Positions 33,909-43,425 of a stretch of DNA of 64,000 nt are shown here, in pieces. Position 1 is the first letter of the stretch, and every line of letters begins with the position of its first letter. The stretch is taken from contig JACQDX010000148.1 in NCBI GenBank assembly GCA_016200895.1, forward strand, positions 33,986 to 97,985, written 5' to 3'. The position numbers were made by a program, and so were the translations under genes. The stretch is from Burkholderiales bacterium (GTDB lineage: Bacteria; Pseudomonadota; Gammaproteobacteria; Burkholderiales; Burkholderiaceae_D). The notes below the pieces were generated by a model, which saw nothing but the letters and a program-made list of their open reading frames with translations, was not told where the DNA came from and searched no databases.

Positions 33909-36320
33909 ATGATTTCAGACAGCCGCAGAAAGTTTTTGCGATTTTCAGCCGCAAGTGCTGGTGCCAGCATGTTACCCGGGGTGATACAAGAGGCTCTTGC
34001 CGTTCCCGCAAACAATGCCACTGGCACATTGGCAGATGTTGGTCATGTGGTGATTTTCATGCAGGAAAACCGCTCCTTTGATCATTACTTTGGCACCCTG
34101 GCCGGTGTGCGCGGCTTTGATGATCCGCGTGCCATAACTTTGCCGAATGGCGCACCCGTCTGGCAGCAACCAAATCCCGCAGGCGGCAGTGTTTTACCTT
34201 TTCATTTTGATGCCAGGAATACCAGTGCGCTGTCAGTAGGCACCAATCATTCCTGGAAAGGATCGCAACAAACCTGGCAAGGGTGGGACGCCTGGGTCAG
34301 CAAGAAAACGGTGCAGACCATGGGTTATTTTGACCGTGGCGACCTGCCGTTTTATTACGCACTGGCAGATGCGTTCACCATTTGCGACGCCTATCATTGT
34401 TCGATCTTTGGTGCGACCGACCCCAACCGCATGTATTCACTGACGGGCACTAGCCAGGGCTGGCTAAGTGCCATGGGCAGCCTGTATAACATAGATGCCA
34501 AGGACTATTACAATGCCGACCCGGCCAATGACAATGTCTCGGCCACTGTTACAGCTGGTGCGCCCAACTGGCAAACCTATGCAGAAGTGCTGGAAGCCAA
34601 CCAGGTGAGTTGGAAGGTGTATCAGGAATGGGATAACTATGGTGACAACTACCTCGCCTATTTCAGGAATTTCCGCGTCAATGCAGACGGCAGCAAGCTA
34701 GGCAGCAGCTCGCCGCTATACCAGAAAGCGCGCATTATGGCCCCCGGTGCCAGCGTCGGCGGCAGCAAGGGTGATGGCCTGGTCAGCGCCTTTGCAGATG
34801 ATGTGCGCAATAAACGGCTACCGCAGGTATCCTGGATATGCGCACCAAATGATTACACCGAGCATTCCCCCAACTCCCCCAATGCCGGTGAAAACCTGAC
34901 CGCACGTTTACTGGCTGCACTGGTGGCTGAGCCCGAGGTATGGGCCAAGACCGTATTTTTGCTGATGTATGATGAGAATGATGGTTTCTTCGATCATGTG
35001 CCACCACATATCCCTCCCATTACTTCCGCCATGGGCAGGTCTACCCTGACCGACAATGGCATCTATGAAAAATACAGCAATGAACCCGTTGGACTGGGTC
35101 CGCGCGTGCCCATGCTGGTGATTTCGCCCTGGAGTAAAGGCGGCAAGGTGTGTTCCCAGGTTTTTGACCACACATCAAAGTTGCGATTCCTGGAAGAATG
35201 GCTGGTCAATGGTCTGGGCAAGGACAGGGTCGCCGTCAGTTGCAAACAGATATCACCATGGCGGCGCACGGTCTGTGGTGATTTGACTTCTGCATTTGAT
35301 TTCAAAACCCCGGATCAAAACTGGCCAATGACGGTACCAAAAACTGCAGCCTATGTACCCGTCAATGGCAAGCCCTATCCTGTGCCGCCAGTCAACCAGA
35401 GCCAGCCACGCCAGGAGGCCTATCTGCAAGCACAAGGCCCGCGCCCGGCCTGCCGACTGCCCTACCTGCTGGAAGCGCAGGCCAGGGTCAACAACAGCAG
35501 GCAACTGGAAATCAGCTTCATTAATAATGGCAGCGTTGGCGCAGCATTTATCGTGTATTCAAAAGTAAGAACGGGTGGCCCCTGGTATTACACCGTTGAA
35601 GCTGGCAAACAAATCCAGAAAGAAACCTGGAACTGGAGCACCGATACTTACCAGCTCAGCGCCTATGGTCCGAATGGTTTGATGCGCGAATGGCGCGGCA
35701 GCACCACGGCCACCATCAAGCCTGAGGTACAGGCAGCTCACGATAACAACAGTGGCAAACTGGTGCTCACCCTGTCTAATCTCGACAATGTACAGCCCTG
35801 CAATTTTACCGTCAGCGACAATGCCTATGGCAGCCTGGCAAATACCTATTCGCTGGCAGGTGGCCAGAGTTTGCGGTTGGAATATCCATTGATCAATAGT
35901 TTCGGCTGGTATGACTTCAGCATCAGCAGCAGCGCCGATAGCCAGTTTTTTCGCCGGATAGCCGGTCATGTGGAAGCAGTTGGCAGCAATAGTAATAATC
36001 GCACAGATCCTTTGATAGGCGGCCAACGCAATAGCGCTCGCCTGACTACCACCACACCGCGCATCGCACGCGGCAGCAATCTCGTTGCCTCTTATGCGGC
36101 ATTACCAGCACAAGTCAATACCAAAAACTGGATAGGCATCTACGCTACCGGCGCAGTGCCTGGTAATGTCAATTCACTGGAATGGGAATATGCCAGTAAT
36201 AGTCAGGGCAGCGTGACACTCAATACTGCCAGCCTCGCGCCAGGTAATTATGCGCTCTGGTATTTGTACAATGATGCCTACGCCGTTCTGGCTGGTCCGA
36301 TAGCATTGACGATTGTGTAA
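33909..36320 (+). CDS. Tat-exported phosphocholine-specific phospholipase C
   Basis: 803 residues, typical of the acid-phosphatase-superfamily phospholipases C. A twin-arginine signal (SRRKFLRFSAASAG) predicts export in folded form. The catalytic domain begins with HVVIFMQENRSFDHYFGT and goes on to GATDPNRMYSLTG and the nucleophile-side patterns of the family (about residues 44-500). The last 300 residues form two DUF756 beta domains. The enzyme cleaves phosphatidylcholine or sphingomyelin to release phosphocholine and is often induced by phosphate starvation. No phosphate-box-like site was recognised upstream. AAGGGA six bases before the ATG supports the start. Confidence 0.93.
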   Translation: MISDSRRKFLRFSAASAGASMLPGVIQEALAVPANNATGTLADVGHVVIFMQENRSFDHYFGTLAGVRGFDDPRAITLPNGAPVWQQPNPAGGSVLPFHFDARNTSALSVGTNHSWKGSQQTWQGWDAWVSKKTVQTMGYFDRGDLPFYYALADAFTICDAYHCSIFGATDPNRMYSLTGTSQGWLSAMGSLYNIDAKDYYNADPANDNVSATVTAGAPNWQTYAEVLEANQVSWKVYQEWDNYGDNYLAYFRNFRVNADGSKLGSSSPLYQKARIMAPGASVGGSKGDGLVSAFADDVRNKRLPQVSWICAPNDYTEHSPNSPNAGENLTARLLAALVAEPEVWAKTVFLLMYDENDGFFDHVPPHIPPITSAMGRSTLTDNGIYEKYSNEPVGLGPRVPMLVISPWSKGGKVCSQVFDHTSKLRFLEEWLVNGLGKDRVAVSCKQISPWRRTVCGDLTSAFDFKTPDQNWPMTVPKTAAYVPVNGKPYPVPPVNQSQPRQEAYLQAQGPRPACRLPYLLEAQARVNNSRQLEISFINNGSVGAAFIVYSKVRTGGPWYYTVEAGKQIQKETWNWSTDTYQLSAYGPNGLMREWRGSTTATIKPEVQAAHDNNSGKLVLTLSNLDNVQPCNFTVSDNAYGSLANTYSLAGGQSLRLEYPLINSFGWYDFSISSSADSQFFRRIAGHVEAVGSNSNNRTDPLIGGQRNSARLTTTTPRIARGSNLVASYAALPAQVNTKNWIGIYATGAVPGNVNSLEWEYASNSQGSVTLNTASLAPGNYALWYLYNDAYAVLAGPIALTIV

Positions 36321-36510
36321 CATCCAGGAGTGGTTTGCGGTGCAAAGCTGAGTAAATTGATATTTACTCAGCTGCAATACAATATCAAGAAATACATTTC
36401 AATCTACGCAAAAAATAATTCACGCGGAAAAAAGCAGTCAAACATCAACACAAAAACACAACTAAGTTGCTGATTATTAAAGAAATATTAGTTTATCCCT
36501 TTTTTAGCTC
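36321..36510. other. Spacer between phospholipase gene and groES promoter, with hairpin
   Basis: At 36347-36372 there is a perfect hairpin with 11-base arms (GCTGAGTAAAT and ATTTACTCAGC) and a four-base loop, a likely transcription end for the phospholipase gene although no T-run follows. The rest is AT-rich and holds no gene. Confidence 0.5.
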
Positions 36511-36565
36511 TTGAAAAGCCCTCCCCTCGCCCATATACTTAGCACTCGTTGAGAGAGAGTGCTAA
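36511..36565 (+). promoter_or_regulatory. groESL promoter with CIRCE operator
   Basis: TTGAAA at 36511-36516 and TATACT at 36534-36539 are 17 bases apart, a near-ideal sigma-70 promoter. The CIRCE element, TTAGCACTC-N9-GAGTGCTAA with no mismatch, covers 36539-36565 and overlaps the end of the -10 box. CIRCE is bound by the repressor HrcA, which is released on heat shock. The hrcA gene is not in this window. Confidence 0.95.
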
Positions 36566-36628
36566 CAAGCCCCTCTCCAGCTTAATTGAATTCCAATAGT
36601 AATTACTCGCAAATTTAAAGGAGCTTGT

Positions 36629-36919
36629 ATGAACCTTCGTCCCCTGCACGATCGCCTGATCGTTAAACGTCTGGATCAAGAAACAAAAACTGCATCCGGT
36701 ATCGTTCTGCCTGACGCTGCAGCTGAAAAGCCAGATCAAGGTGAAGTACTGGCTGTCGGTCCTGGCAAATTGCTGGACAACGGTACTGTGCGCGCCCTGG
36801 ACGTTAAAGTCGGCGACCGCGTTTTGTTCGGTAAATATTCTGGTCAGGCTGTCAAAGTTGACGGCAACGAAGTTCTGGTGATGCGCGAAGAAGATATCTT
36901 CGCGGTCGTACAGAAGTAA
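36629..36919 (+). CDS. groS: Co-chaperonin GroES
   Basis: 96 residues, full length for GroES. It begins MNLRPLHDRLIVKR and carries the mobile loop (QETKTASGIVLPD, residues ~17-29) and the ending VLVMREEDIFAVV. GroES caps the GroEL ring and closes the folding chamber in the cytoplasm. An AAAGGAG ribosome site precedes the ATG. It is followed by groEL after 41 bases, under the CIRCE-controlled promoter upstream, so heat-shock regulation by HrcA is expected. Confidence 0.98.
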   Translation: MNLRPLHDRLIVKRLDQETKTASGIVLPDAAAEKPDQGEVLAVGPGKLLDNGTVRALDVKVGDRVLFGKYSGQAVKVDGNEVLVMREEDIFAVVQK

Positions 36920-36960
36920 TCGGCATCCACGATATCAATTAAAGAATTCGGAGAATTAAT

Positions 36961-38613
36961 ATGGCAGCTAAACAAGTAATTTTTGGCGATGACGCACGTG
37001 CGAAGATCGTCAATGGCGTCAACATCCTGGCGAACGCAGTTAAAGTAACCTTGGGCCCTAAAGGCCGTAACGTAGTTCTGGAACGCTCTTTCGGCGCGCC
37101 TACAGTTACTAAAGACGGTGTCTCAGTTGCTAAAGAAATCGAACTGAAAGACAGACTGGAAAACATGGGTGCACAACTGGTGAAAGAAGTGGCTTCCCGC
37201 ACTTCTGACAACGCTGGTGACGGCACAACGACAGCGACAGTTCTGGCACAAGCCATCGTTCGCGAAGGTTTCAAATATGTAGCAGCTGGTTTCAACCCAA
37301 CTGACTTGAAACGCGGTATCGACAAAGCGGTTACAGCCATCGTTGCTGAAATCAAGACTTTGTCCAAGCCAACAACAACCAACAAAGAAATCGCTCAAGT
37401 TGGTTCCATCTCTGCCAACTCCGATGCCAACATCGGCGACATCATTGCAAAAGCAATGGACAAAGTCGGCAAAGAAGGCGTGATCACCGTTGAAGACGGC
37501 AAATCCCTGGACAACGAACTCGACATCGTTGAAGGTATGCAGTTTGACCGTGGCTATCTGTCACCCTACTTCATCAACAATCCAGAAAAACAATCCGTTA
37601 TCCTGGAAAACCCGTTCGTCCTGTTGTTCGACAAAAAAATCTCGAACATCCGTGACCTGCTGCCAGTATTGGAACAAGTTGCAAAATCCGGTCGCCCACT
37701 GCTGATCATCGCTGAAGATGTAGACGGCGAAGCGCTGGCAACTCTGGTTGTGAACAACATCCGTGGCATCCTGAAAACTGCTGCCGTTAAGGCTCCAGGC
37801 TTCGGTGACCGTCGCAAAGCCATGCTGGAAGACATCGCTATCCTGACCGGCGGTCAAGTGATTGCTGAAGAAGTTGGCCTGACACTGGAAAAAGCTACTC
37901 TGGCTGATCTGGGCCAAGCTAAACGTATCGAAATCGGTAAAGAAAACACGACCGTTATCGATGGTGCTGGCCAGGCTGTAGGTATCGAAGCACGCGTTAA
38001 ACAAATCCGCGCGCAAATCGAAGAAGCAACTTCTGACTACGACCGTGAAAAACTGCAAGAACGCGTTGCCAAACTGGCAGGCGGCGTTGCTGTGATCAAG
38101 GTTGGTGCTGCAACTGAAGTTGAAATGAAAGAGAAAAAAGCACGCGTTGAAGATGCTCTGCATGCAACTCGCGCTGCCGTAGAAGAAGGCGTTGTTCCTG
38201 GCGGTGGCGTTGCCCTGCTGCGCGCACGTCAAGCTGCTGGCGAAATCAAAGGCGACAATCCAGATCAAGAAGCAGGTATCAAACTGGTTCTGAAAGCTAT
38301 CGAAGCACCTCTGCGTGAAATCGTTGCTAACGCCGGTGGCGAACCTAGCGTTGTTGTTAACGCCATCATCAATGGCAAAGGCAACTACGGCTTCAATGCT
38401 GCCAATGACACATACGGTGACATGATAGAAATGGGTATTCTGGACCCAGCCAAAGTAACTCGCTCTGCATTGCAAAATGCAGCGTCTGTTGCTGGTTTGA
38501 TCCTGACTACTGATGCTCTGGTTGCTGAATTGCCTGACGACAAATCAGGCGGCGGCATGGGTGGTGATATGGGTGGCATGGGCGGTATGGGTGGTATGGG
38601 CGGCATGATGTAA
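36961..38613 (+). CDS. groL: Chaperonin GroEL
   Basis: 550 residues, the usual length. MAAKQVIFGDDARAKIVNGV starts the equatorial domain, GDGTTTATVLA is the ATP-binding segment, and the tail is the normal GGM repeat (GGMGGMGG). GroEL folds newly made proteins in two stacked seven-membered rings. The GGAG site and position after groES agree. Codon use differs from the neighbours, with more of the codons preferred in highly expressed genes, as is normal for groEL. A strong terminator follows. Confidence 0.99.
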   Translation: MAAKQVIFGDDARAKIVNGVNILANAVKVTLGPKGRNVVLERSFGAPTVTKDGVSVAKEIELKDRLENMGAQLVKEVASRTSDNAGDGTTTATVLAQAIVREGFKYVAAGFNPTDLKRGIDKAVTAIVAEIKTLSKPTTTNKEIAQVGSISANSDANIGDIIAKAMDKVGKEGVITVEDGKSLDNELDIVEGMQFDRGYLSPYFINNPEKQSVILENPFVLLFDKKISNIRDLLPVLEQVAKSGRPLLIIAEDVDGEALATLVVNNIRGILKTAAVKAPGFGDRRKAMLEDIAILTGGQVIAEEVGLTLEKATLADLGQAKRIEIGKENTTVIDGAGQAVGIEARVKQIRAQIEEATSDYDREKLQERVAKLAGGVAVIKVGAATEVEMKEKKARVEDALHATRAAVEEGVVPGGGVALLRARQAAGEIKGDNPDQEAGIKLVLKAIEAPLREIVANAGGEPSVVVNAIINGKGNYGFNAANDTYGDMIEMGILDPAKVTRSALQNAASVAGLILTTDALVAELPDDKSGGGMGGDMGGMGGMGGMGGMM

Positions 38614-38648
38614 TAGCTGCTTGCTACTCACATAGAGTCGCATTGCTC

Positions 38649-38684
38649 AAAGCCCCGCAACGTAAGTTGCGGGGCTTTTAATTT
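38649..38684 (+). terminator. Terminator after groESL
   Basis: AAGCCCCGCAA at 38650-38660 pairs with TTGCGGGGCTT, separated by a six-base loop, and is followed by a T-rich tract. It lies 36 bases after the groEL stop. Confidence 0.9.
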
Positions 38685-38726
38685 TTTTGTTGCCCTCACG
38701 ATTTATTCACTTTGGCGACATTCCAC

Positions 38727-39122
38727 TCAGGCAGCGCAGTTAAACATCCACTGAACACCGAACTGGTCGGTCAATTTACCAAAATAATCTCCCCAGACTT
38801 GAACAGCAAGTGGTGTGGTCACATTTGCGCCCTGACTCATGAGTGCAAACAGTTGATTTGTTTGCTCACGGCTATCCATCTCCAGGATGTGGGCAGAACC
38901 GCGCATGGGCTCTGCATCATCGTTGTCTGAAGCATAAAAAAGCACACCCGGCCCCTCGAATCTGGCATGCATGATCTTGCCGCGCATGGCCTCGTTCTTT
39001 ACCGGCATCCCGCCCTCACCATGACGCAGGATGTCGACTACTGTCCCCAGACCACAATGCGTATAAAAATCCAGGGCCTGCTCACATTGCGTAGTGAAAA
39101 ACAGATAATTTGATTGTTGCAT
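38727..39122 (-). CDS. VOC family protein, PhnB-like
   Basis: 131 residues from the ATG at 39122, which follows AGGAG by seven bases. The PhnB-like VOC pattern is visible in QCEQALDFYTHCGLGTVVDI, the FEGPGVLFYASD strand and the ending VWGDYFGKLTDQFGVQWMFN, in which the usual metal-ligand glutamate is replaced by Gln-Trp-Met. The ligand is unknown. It lies 24 bases downstream of the tautomerase gene on the same strand, so both are likely transcribed together and under the divergent TetR regulator. Confidence 0.85.
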   Translation of the reverse strand: MQQSNYLFFTTQCEQALDFYTHCGLGTVVDILRHGEGGMPVKNEAMRGKIMHARFEGPGVLFYASDNDDAEPMRGSAHILEMDSREQTNQLFALMSQGANVTTPLAVQVWGDYFGKLTDQFGVQWMFNCAA

Positions 39123-39146
39123 GTGCCTACTCCTAAACAATTTGCA

Positions 39147-39569
39147 TCATTGGAAGCCTTGCTGTACAGCCTCGCCCATCTCTGCATTGGAATAGGCCTT
39201 GCCCGCAATACCCCAGGTGCCATCAACTGCATATGTGACGTTGACATACGTCCTTTCTCGCGGATGCACCCCCTTCTTGAGCCTGTCTATGATATCCGTG
39301 ACCTCACTGACAAAAGCCTGCTTGACCTCGGCGTTCGGGAAAGTGACTGAGGGAACCTTCACTTCGACAACCGCCAGCGACTGGTGCTGGCCACCAACAT
39401 AATTCTGCGCCTCTGGGCTGACAACCAGATGGCCGATCACGTTAGGCGTCATGAACTTGTTGCCATTCAAACCATGCACACGAAGTAAGGCGTCTGCGAC
39501 GAGTGGGAGCACTTCACGCTCCCCGTCAAGAGTGAGAAGACCGGTGGTGACTTGGACTGATATAGGCAT
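39147..39569 (-). CDS. Tautomerase family protein
   Basis: 140 residues. The second residue is proline (MPISVQV), the catalytic base of the 4-oxalocrotonate tautomerase superfamily after removal of Met. The length is about twice a single tautomerase unit, as in the fused two-unit members; the second unit begins near residue 66 but has no free N-terminal proline. A GGAG site eight bases upstream supports the start. It is divergent from a TetR regulator across a spacer full of palindromes, so TetR control is likely. The natural substrate is unknown. Confidence 0.8.
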   Translation of the reverse strand: MPISVQVTTGLLTLDGEREVLPLVADALLRVHGLNGNKFMTPNVIGHLVVSPEAQNYVGGQHQSLAVVEVKVPSVTFPNAEVKQAFVSEVTDIIDRLKKGVHPRERTYVNVTYAVDGTWGIAGKAYSNAEMGEAVQQGFQ

Positions 39570-39628
39570 AGCAATAACTCCTCGATCGAAATGGATGGTC
39601 GAGTCAAAGATTAGCCCTTGACTCCCGC

Positions 39629-39685
39629 ATCACGGACGTTATATAACGGTCGTGATGTGGCACATCATTACATAACGATCGTTAT
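39629..39685. promoter_or_regulatory. Cluster of TetR-type operator palindromes
   Basis: Three related 14-base sites lie between the tautomerase gene and tetR. ATAACGATCGTTAT at 39672-39685 is a perfect palindrome. ATCACGGACGTTAT (39629-39642) and ATAACGGTCGTGAT (39643-39656) abut and together form a larger near-perfect palindrome. All share the half-site ATAACG. They are placed where a TetR dimer would block both divergent promoters. Confidence 0.7.
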
Positions 39686-39729
39686 TTTGTAAAGTTTTAA
39701 ATATCATTTTTATTCTGGAGTTTTTTTAC

Positions 39730-40308
39730 ATGGCACATCGGATAGGACAAAAAGAAGAAAGCAAGGCAAAGATACTCAAAAGCGCAGGCCGTGGCTTTCG
39801 CAGCCGCGGGTTCGGTGGCTCCGGCGTCGATGGCCTGGCAAAAGATGCGGCAGTAACATCGGGCGCTTTCTATGCGCACTTCAAATCGAAGGCAGATGCT
39901 TTCCGTGAGGCGGTAGTTGCTGGCCTGGAAGACCTGAAGCTGGGGGTCAGCCAGGCGCGCGCGCAACTGGGAAGCGGCTGGCGCACGGCATTTATCGATT
40001 TTTACCTTGGCGAGCGTCGCACTTGTGACTTAGCCGATAGCTGCGCATTACAAAGTCTCTCGGCTGAAGTAGCGCGGGCAGAAGAAAAAACACGGCAAGC
40101 ATATGAAACCGAATTGCAAGCCATCATAGAAACAGTGGCTGCTGGTCTGGATGGGAAGCACGATGCCCGACGCGATGAAGCAACAGTCCTGCTGGCGCTA
40201 CTGGTTGGCGGCGTCACCCTTGCCAGGGCAGTACAAGATCCTGCCATTAGCAACGACATTGCTGCTGCTGTTCGCAAGGCGGCATTAGATATGAACATGT
40301 ACTCATAG
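39730..40308 (+). CDS. TetR family transcriptional regulator
   Basis: 192 residues. The helix-turn-helix lies at about residues 12-58 (ILKSAGRGFRSRGFGGSGVD, then AAVTSGAFYAHFKSKADAF), typical of TetR proteins; the rest is a helical ligand-binding domain with a TetR_C-like DSCALQSLSAEVARA segment. It probably represses itself and the divergent tautomerase-VOC pair through the palindromes between them. The ligand is unknown. A GGAG site 11 bases before the ATG is somewhat distant but plausible. Confidence 0.9.
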   Translation: MAHRIGQKEESKAKILKSAGRGFRSRGFGGSGVDGLAKDAAVTSGAFYAHFKSKADAFREAVVAGLEDLKLGVSQARAQLGSGWRTAFIDFYLGERRTCDLADSCALQSLSAEVARAEEKTRQAYETELQAIIETVAAGLDGKHDARRDEATVLLALLVGGVTLARAVQDPAISNDIAAAVRKAALDMNMYS

Positions 40309-40746
40309 CCTGAATTTGCGTACCAGGAATTCTGCCCCGGTCACGTCGACCGGGACGAATCAGGCCGGGTACAAGAGTGCATCAATGTCAATTCGTCAGT
40401 ACCAATCAATCAAGGATAATCTGCGCAACTTCATGGCTGGAAGTGCACTATGAATGAGCTCAACTGGCGTCACTGCCAGGATAGCAATCTTGACCAGAGT
40501 GTATTTCTGCACTCCCAGACAAGGAGTGAATTACATGCAAGTTTCGGTATAAATCAAATAGAACAACAGCAAAAAGCTTTTTTTCAACAAGCGCGCTTGA
40601 CAGAAAACATCCCACGCTTGGATACTGCCGCACCTGAAAGAAAATTTTCATATTTCCGGCTCTGTGTTTCATATTTGCAATGATCTTGCGTATGTATTAA
40701 CAAGCTGGGCATCATCATCAAGCAAGACAACCGCTTTGGAGAAAAT
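40309..40746. other. 438-base spacer between tetR and the OPT transporter
   Basis: A hairpin with seven-base arms (CCCGGTC and GACCGGG) at 40336-40354 could end tetR transcription. A 77-codon frame at 40450-40683 has no known motif and no ribosome site and is not called as a gene. The promoter for the transporter must lie in the AT-rich second half. Confidence 0.4.
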
Positions 40747-42729
40747 ATGGCGCTGCAACAATTAAGCGATGAGCAAATACGAACCTGGACCCGCGCCCAA
40801 AAGGATGAGTGGTGGTTTGCCAATATTTACCGGGGGGACATGGCGCAGTTGACCATACGCTCGGCATTCACTGGCTTTTTGCTTGGCGGTATATTGTCTG
40901 CAACTGCTTTATACATTGGTGCCAAAACTGGCATCACCATAGGCGTAGGCCTGACCTCGGTCATCCTGGCATTTGCCATTTTCAAGATACTCGCCAATCT
41001 GGGTATCGCCAAAGATTTCACCATACTTGAAAACAACTGCACCCAATCCATCGCGACAGCTGCCGGTTACATGACCATGCCGCTCAATACTGTGTTGTCA
41101 GCCTATATGCTAATCAGCGGCACGGTAGTCAGTTGGTGGCACCTGGTGGTGTGGATGAGTATCTGCTCCATCCTGGGTGTGCTGGTAGCTTTCCCGATGA
41201 AGCGTCGCTTCATCAATGAAGACCAACTGCCCTTCCCTGAAGGCCGTGCCTGCGGTGTGGTGCTGGATGCAGTCTATACCGGCGAAGCTGCCAGCGGCAT
41301 GTACAAGGCGCGCCTGATGGCTTTCTCTGCCATGTGGACGGCAATCTACCAGATGATCACCAGCGATGGCTGGATGAAACTGATACAGTTCAAAATCCTG
41401 CGTATGGATAAATGGGCAGGCATGACAGAGGCCTGGCATTTCCAGGAACGGTTTGATTCTTACTATTACGCCGCTGCCGTCAAATATGACATGCTGGTCC
41501 CAAAAATCCTGGGTACAGATTTCCGTGCACTGGGTCTGCGTTTTACCCTCGATGCTGCCATGCTGGGCGTAGGTGGCCTGATGGGTATACGTGTGGCCAG
41601 CAGCGTTTTGCTGGGCACCATCATCAACTTCGTTTTCCTGGCACCATGGATGATACAGCGTGGCGATATAGTCGAACGCATTGCCCTTAGTGGCAAGCTG
41701 GTTCCTATTTCACGTACCGAAATCGTCAATCAATGGGGCCTCTGGTGGGCGGTTTCCATGATGGTGGTGGCATCATTCATCAGCCTGGCGGCTAAGCCAG
41801 AACTGTTTACCAGCATCTTCAAAAAAGCAGATAAAAATAAAGCAGCCGACCAGACCAGCACGATACTCGATCATATTGAAGTACCATTGATCATCTCTTA
41901 TATAGGCATCCCCATCTTCAGTATTCTGGCTGCATGGACCACGCATGAATTCTTTGGTGTGCCATGGCTGATGTCCATCATCACCCTGCCCCTCGTATTC
42001 ATCCTGACCATCATCTGTGCCAATGCAATGGCACTGACATCATGGACACCGACAGGCACGCTGTCAAAGATCACCCAGTTCAGCATGGGTGCTATCGACA
42101 GTACTAATCCAGCCAACAACCTGATACCTGCAGGCATGACGGCTGAAGTAGCATCGAATGCATCTAACCTGCTGTCCGATATCAAACCTGGTTACATGCT
42201 GGGCGCAAAACCAAGGCAGCAGGCGATAGGCCATATCATTGGCATCTTCTCTGGCGCGCTGGCTTGCGTGCCGCTGTACTTTCTGCTGTTCTTGCCACCA
42301 GATGCTGACGGCATACGTTCCACCGCCACCATCGTCTCCGACAAGTTTGCCTTCCCGGGTGCCATGCAATGGAAAGGCGTGGCTGAACTGATCGCCAAAG
42401 GCTTCAGCAGCCTGCCAGCATCTGCCATCACCGGCATCATCATCGCAGCAGTGGCAGCCACCATCATCGAACTTGCCCGCATCTTCACCAAGGGCCGCTT
42501 CCCGCTGTCAGCTGTTTCCATCGGCCTGGGCGTCATCCTGCCACCAGAATCTTGCCTGGCAATGTGGATAGGCGCAGCGATTTTCTGGTGGATGGGCAGC
42601 CGCAACAGTACACCTGGCAGCAAAGGACATGATTTCTGGGTAGAAGGTTGTGAACCTATCTGCGCAGGCTTGATCTCTGGTGCAGCATTGATAGGTATAG
42701 GCAATGCGATTATCAATGTGCTGATTTGA
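40747..42729 (+). CDS. OPT family oligopeptide transporter
   Basis: 660 residues with about 15 hydrophobic segments, the usual form of the OPT family. Family signatures include TIRSAFTGFLLGGILSAT near the start, ENNCTQSIATAAGYM (the ENN-type motif) and GVILPPESCLAMWIGA near the end. OPT proteins take up small peptides, glutathione-like compounds or metal chelates with protons across the inner membrane. GGAG with five bases to the ATG fixes the start. It is a single-gene transcript closed by a strong terminator. The substrate cannot be told. Confidence 0.92.
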   Translation: MALQQLSDEQIRTWTRAQKDEWWFANIYRGDMAQLTIRSAFTGFLLGGILSATALYIGAKTGITIGVGLTSVILAFAIFKILANLGIAKDFTILENNCTQSIATAAGYMTMPLNTVLSAYMLISGTVVSWWHLVVWMSICSILGVLVAFPMKRRFINEDQLPFPEGRACGVVLDAVYTGEAASGMYKARLMAFSAMWTAIYQMITSDGWMKLIQFKILRMDKWAGMTEAWHFQERFDSYYYAAAVKYDMLVPKILGTDFRALGLRFTLDAAMLGVGGLMGIRVASSVLLGTIINFVFLAPWMIQRGDIVERIALSGKLVPISRTEIVNQWGLWWAVSMMVVASFISLAAKPELFTSIFKKADKNKAADQTSTILDHIEVPLIISYIGIPIFSILAAWTTHEFFGVPWLMSIITLPLVFILTIICANAMALTSWTPTGTLSKITQFSMGAIDSTNPANNLIPAGMTAEVASNASNLLSDIKPGYMLGAKPRQQAIGHIIGIFSGALACVPLYFLLFLPPDADGIRSTATIVSDKFAFPGAMQWKGVAELIAKGFSSLPASAITGIIIAAVAATIIELARIFTKGRFPLSAVSIGLGVILPPESCLAMWIGAAIFWWMGSRNSTPGSKGHDFWVEGCEPICAGLISGAALIGIGNAIINVLI

Positions 42730-42747
42730 TCCTGCATTGATGCTACG

Positions 42748-42773
42748 AGCCCCGCTTTTTGCGGGGCTTTTTT
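42748..42773 (+). terminator. Terminator after the OPT transporter gene
   Basis: AGCCCCGC at 42748-42755 pairs with GCGGGGCT at 42761-42768 around a TTTTT loop and is followed by further T residues. Confidence 0.9.
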
Positions 42774-42969
42774 ATAGCTGCGAAGATTTTGCCTGAAGAT
42801 AGCAACGCGAACAAATACCAGGAACCAACATGAATATACCGGGTCAAGGTAAATTGATGCGCTTGCTCAGGCGAGGTGACTACTGCTAAGGTGTCAACAA
42901 GCATGTCATTCTTTATTTCATCCCCTATTTAATCCTTTAAAAGCTGCACTTAATCAGGAACCCAAAACC

Positions 42970-43425
42970 ATGTCCATTGTGACCCTTTTCGTCGCTGCTA
43001 CCTTTTACGCCAACCCTGGTACCAATCAACTGCCCACCACCGCTGATGCTGCGACGATTGCCGCCATCGAAGCCACTTGCTACGACTACATTGACGGACA
43101 ACTGGAAGCAGATCCTAAACGGGTTGCCCGGTCGCTGCATCCCGATCTTGCAAAGCGCGCCGTGATAGGCGACACGCCGGACGAACGCCTGGGCTTGCGG
43201 CGCATGTCCAAAGAAGAATTGGTCAATCTGACCAAAGCTGGCGCACTTAAAACGCCCAAGGCAGAATGGAGCCGCACTTGCACCGTCCTTGACGTGGCAG
43301 ACAAAGCAGCCTCAGTACGCCTGGAAACCCCGTGGTTTGTCGACTACTTCCACATGGGCAGATTTGAAGACCGCTGGATTATTGTGAATGCGCTTTGGTA
43401 TAGCAAACCCAAGAAGGGAAGTTAG
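42970..43425 (+). CDS. NTF2-like protein (putative lumazine-binding family)
   Basis: 151 residues with an NTF2-like cone fold of the Lumazine_bd_2 type: IEATCYDYIDGQLEADPKRV at the first helix, ARSLHPDLAKR, and the ending DYFHMGRFEDRWIIVNALW. The N-terminal stretch SIVTLFVAATFYANP may be a weak signal peptide. Members of this family are abundant in environmental bacteria and have no assigned reaction. The 3' end overlaps the convergent tapT gene by four bases. No partner gene is evident. Confidence 0.8.
   Translation: MSIVTLFVAATFYANPGTNQLPTTADAATIAAIEATCYDYIDGQLEADPKRVARSLHPDLAKRAVIGDTPDERLGLRRMSKEELVNLTKAGALKTPKAEWSRTCTVLDVADKAASVRLETPWFVDYFHMGRFEDRWIIVNALWYSKPKKGS

Noticed and set aside
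37561..38475. 304-codon open frame antisense to groEL
   Set aside because: It lies entirely inside groEL, has no ribosome site and no known motif; it results from the codon bias of groEL.
40450..40683. 77-codon plus-strand frame before the OPT transporter
   Set aside because: Neither a recognisable motif nor a ribosome site supports it.
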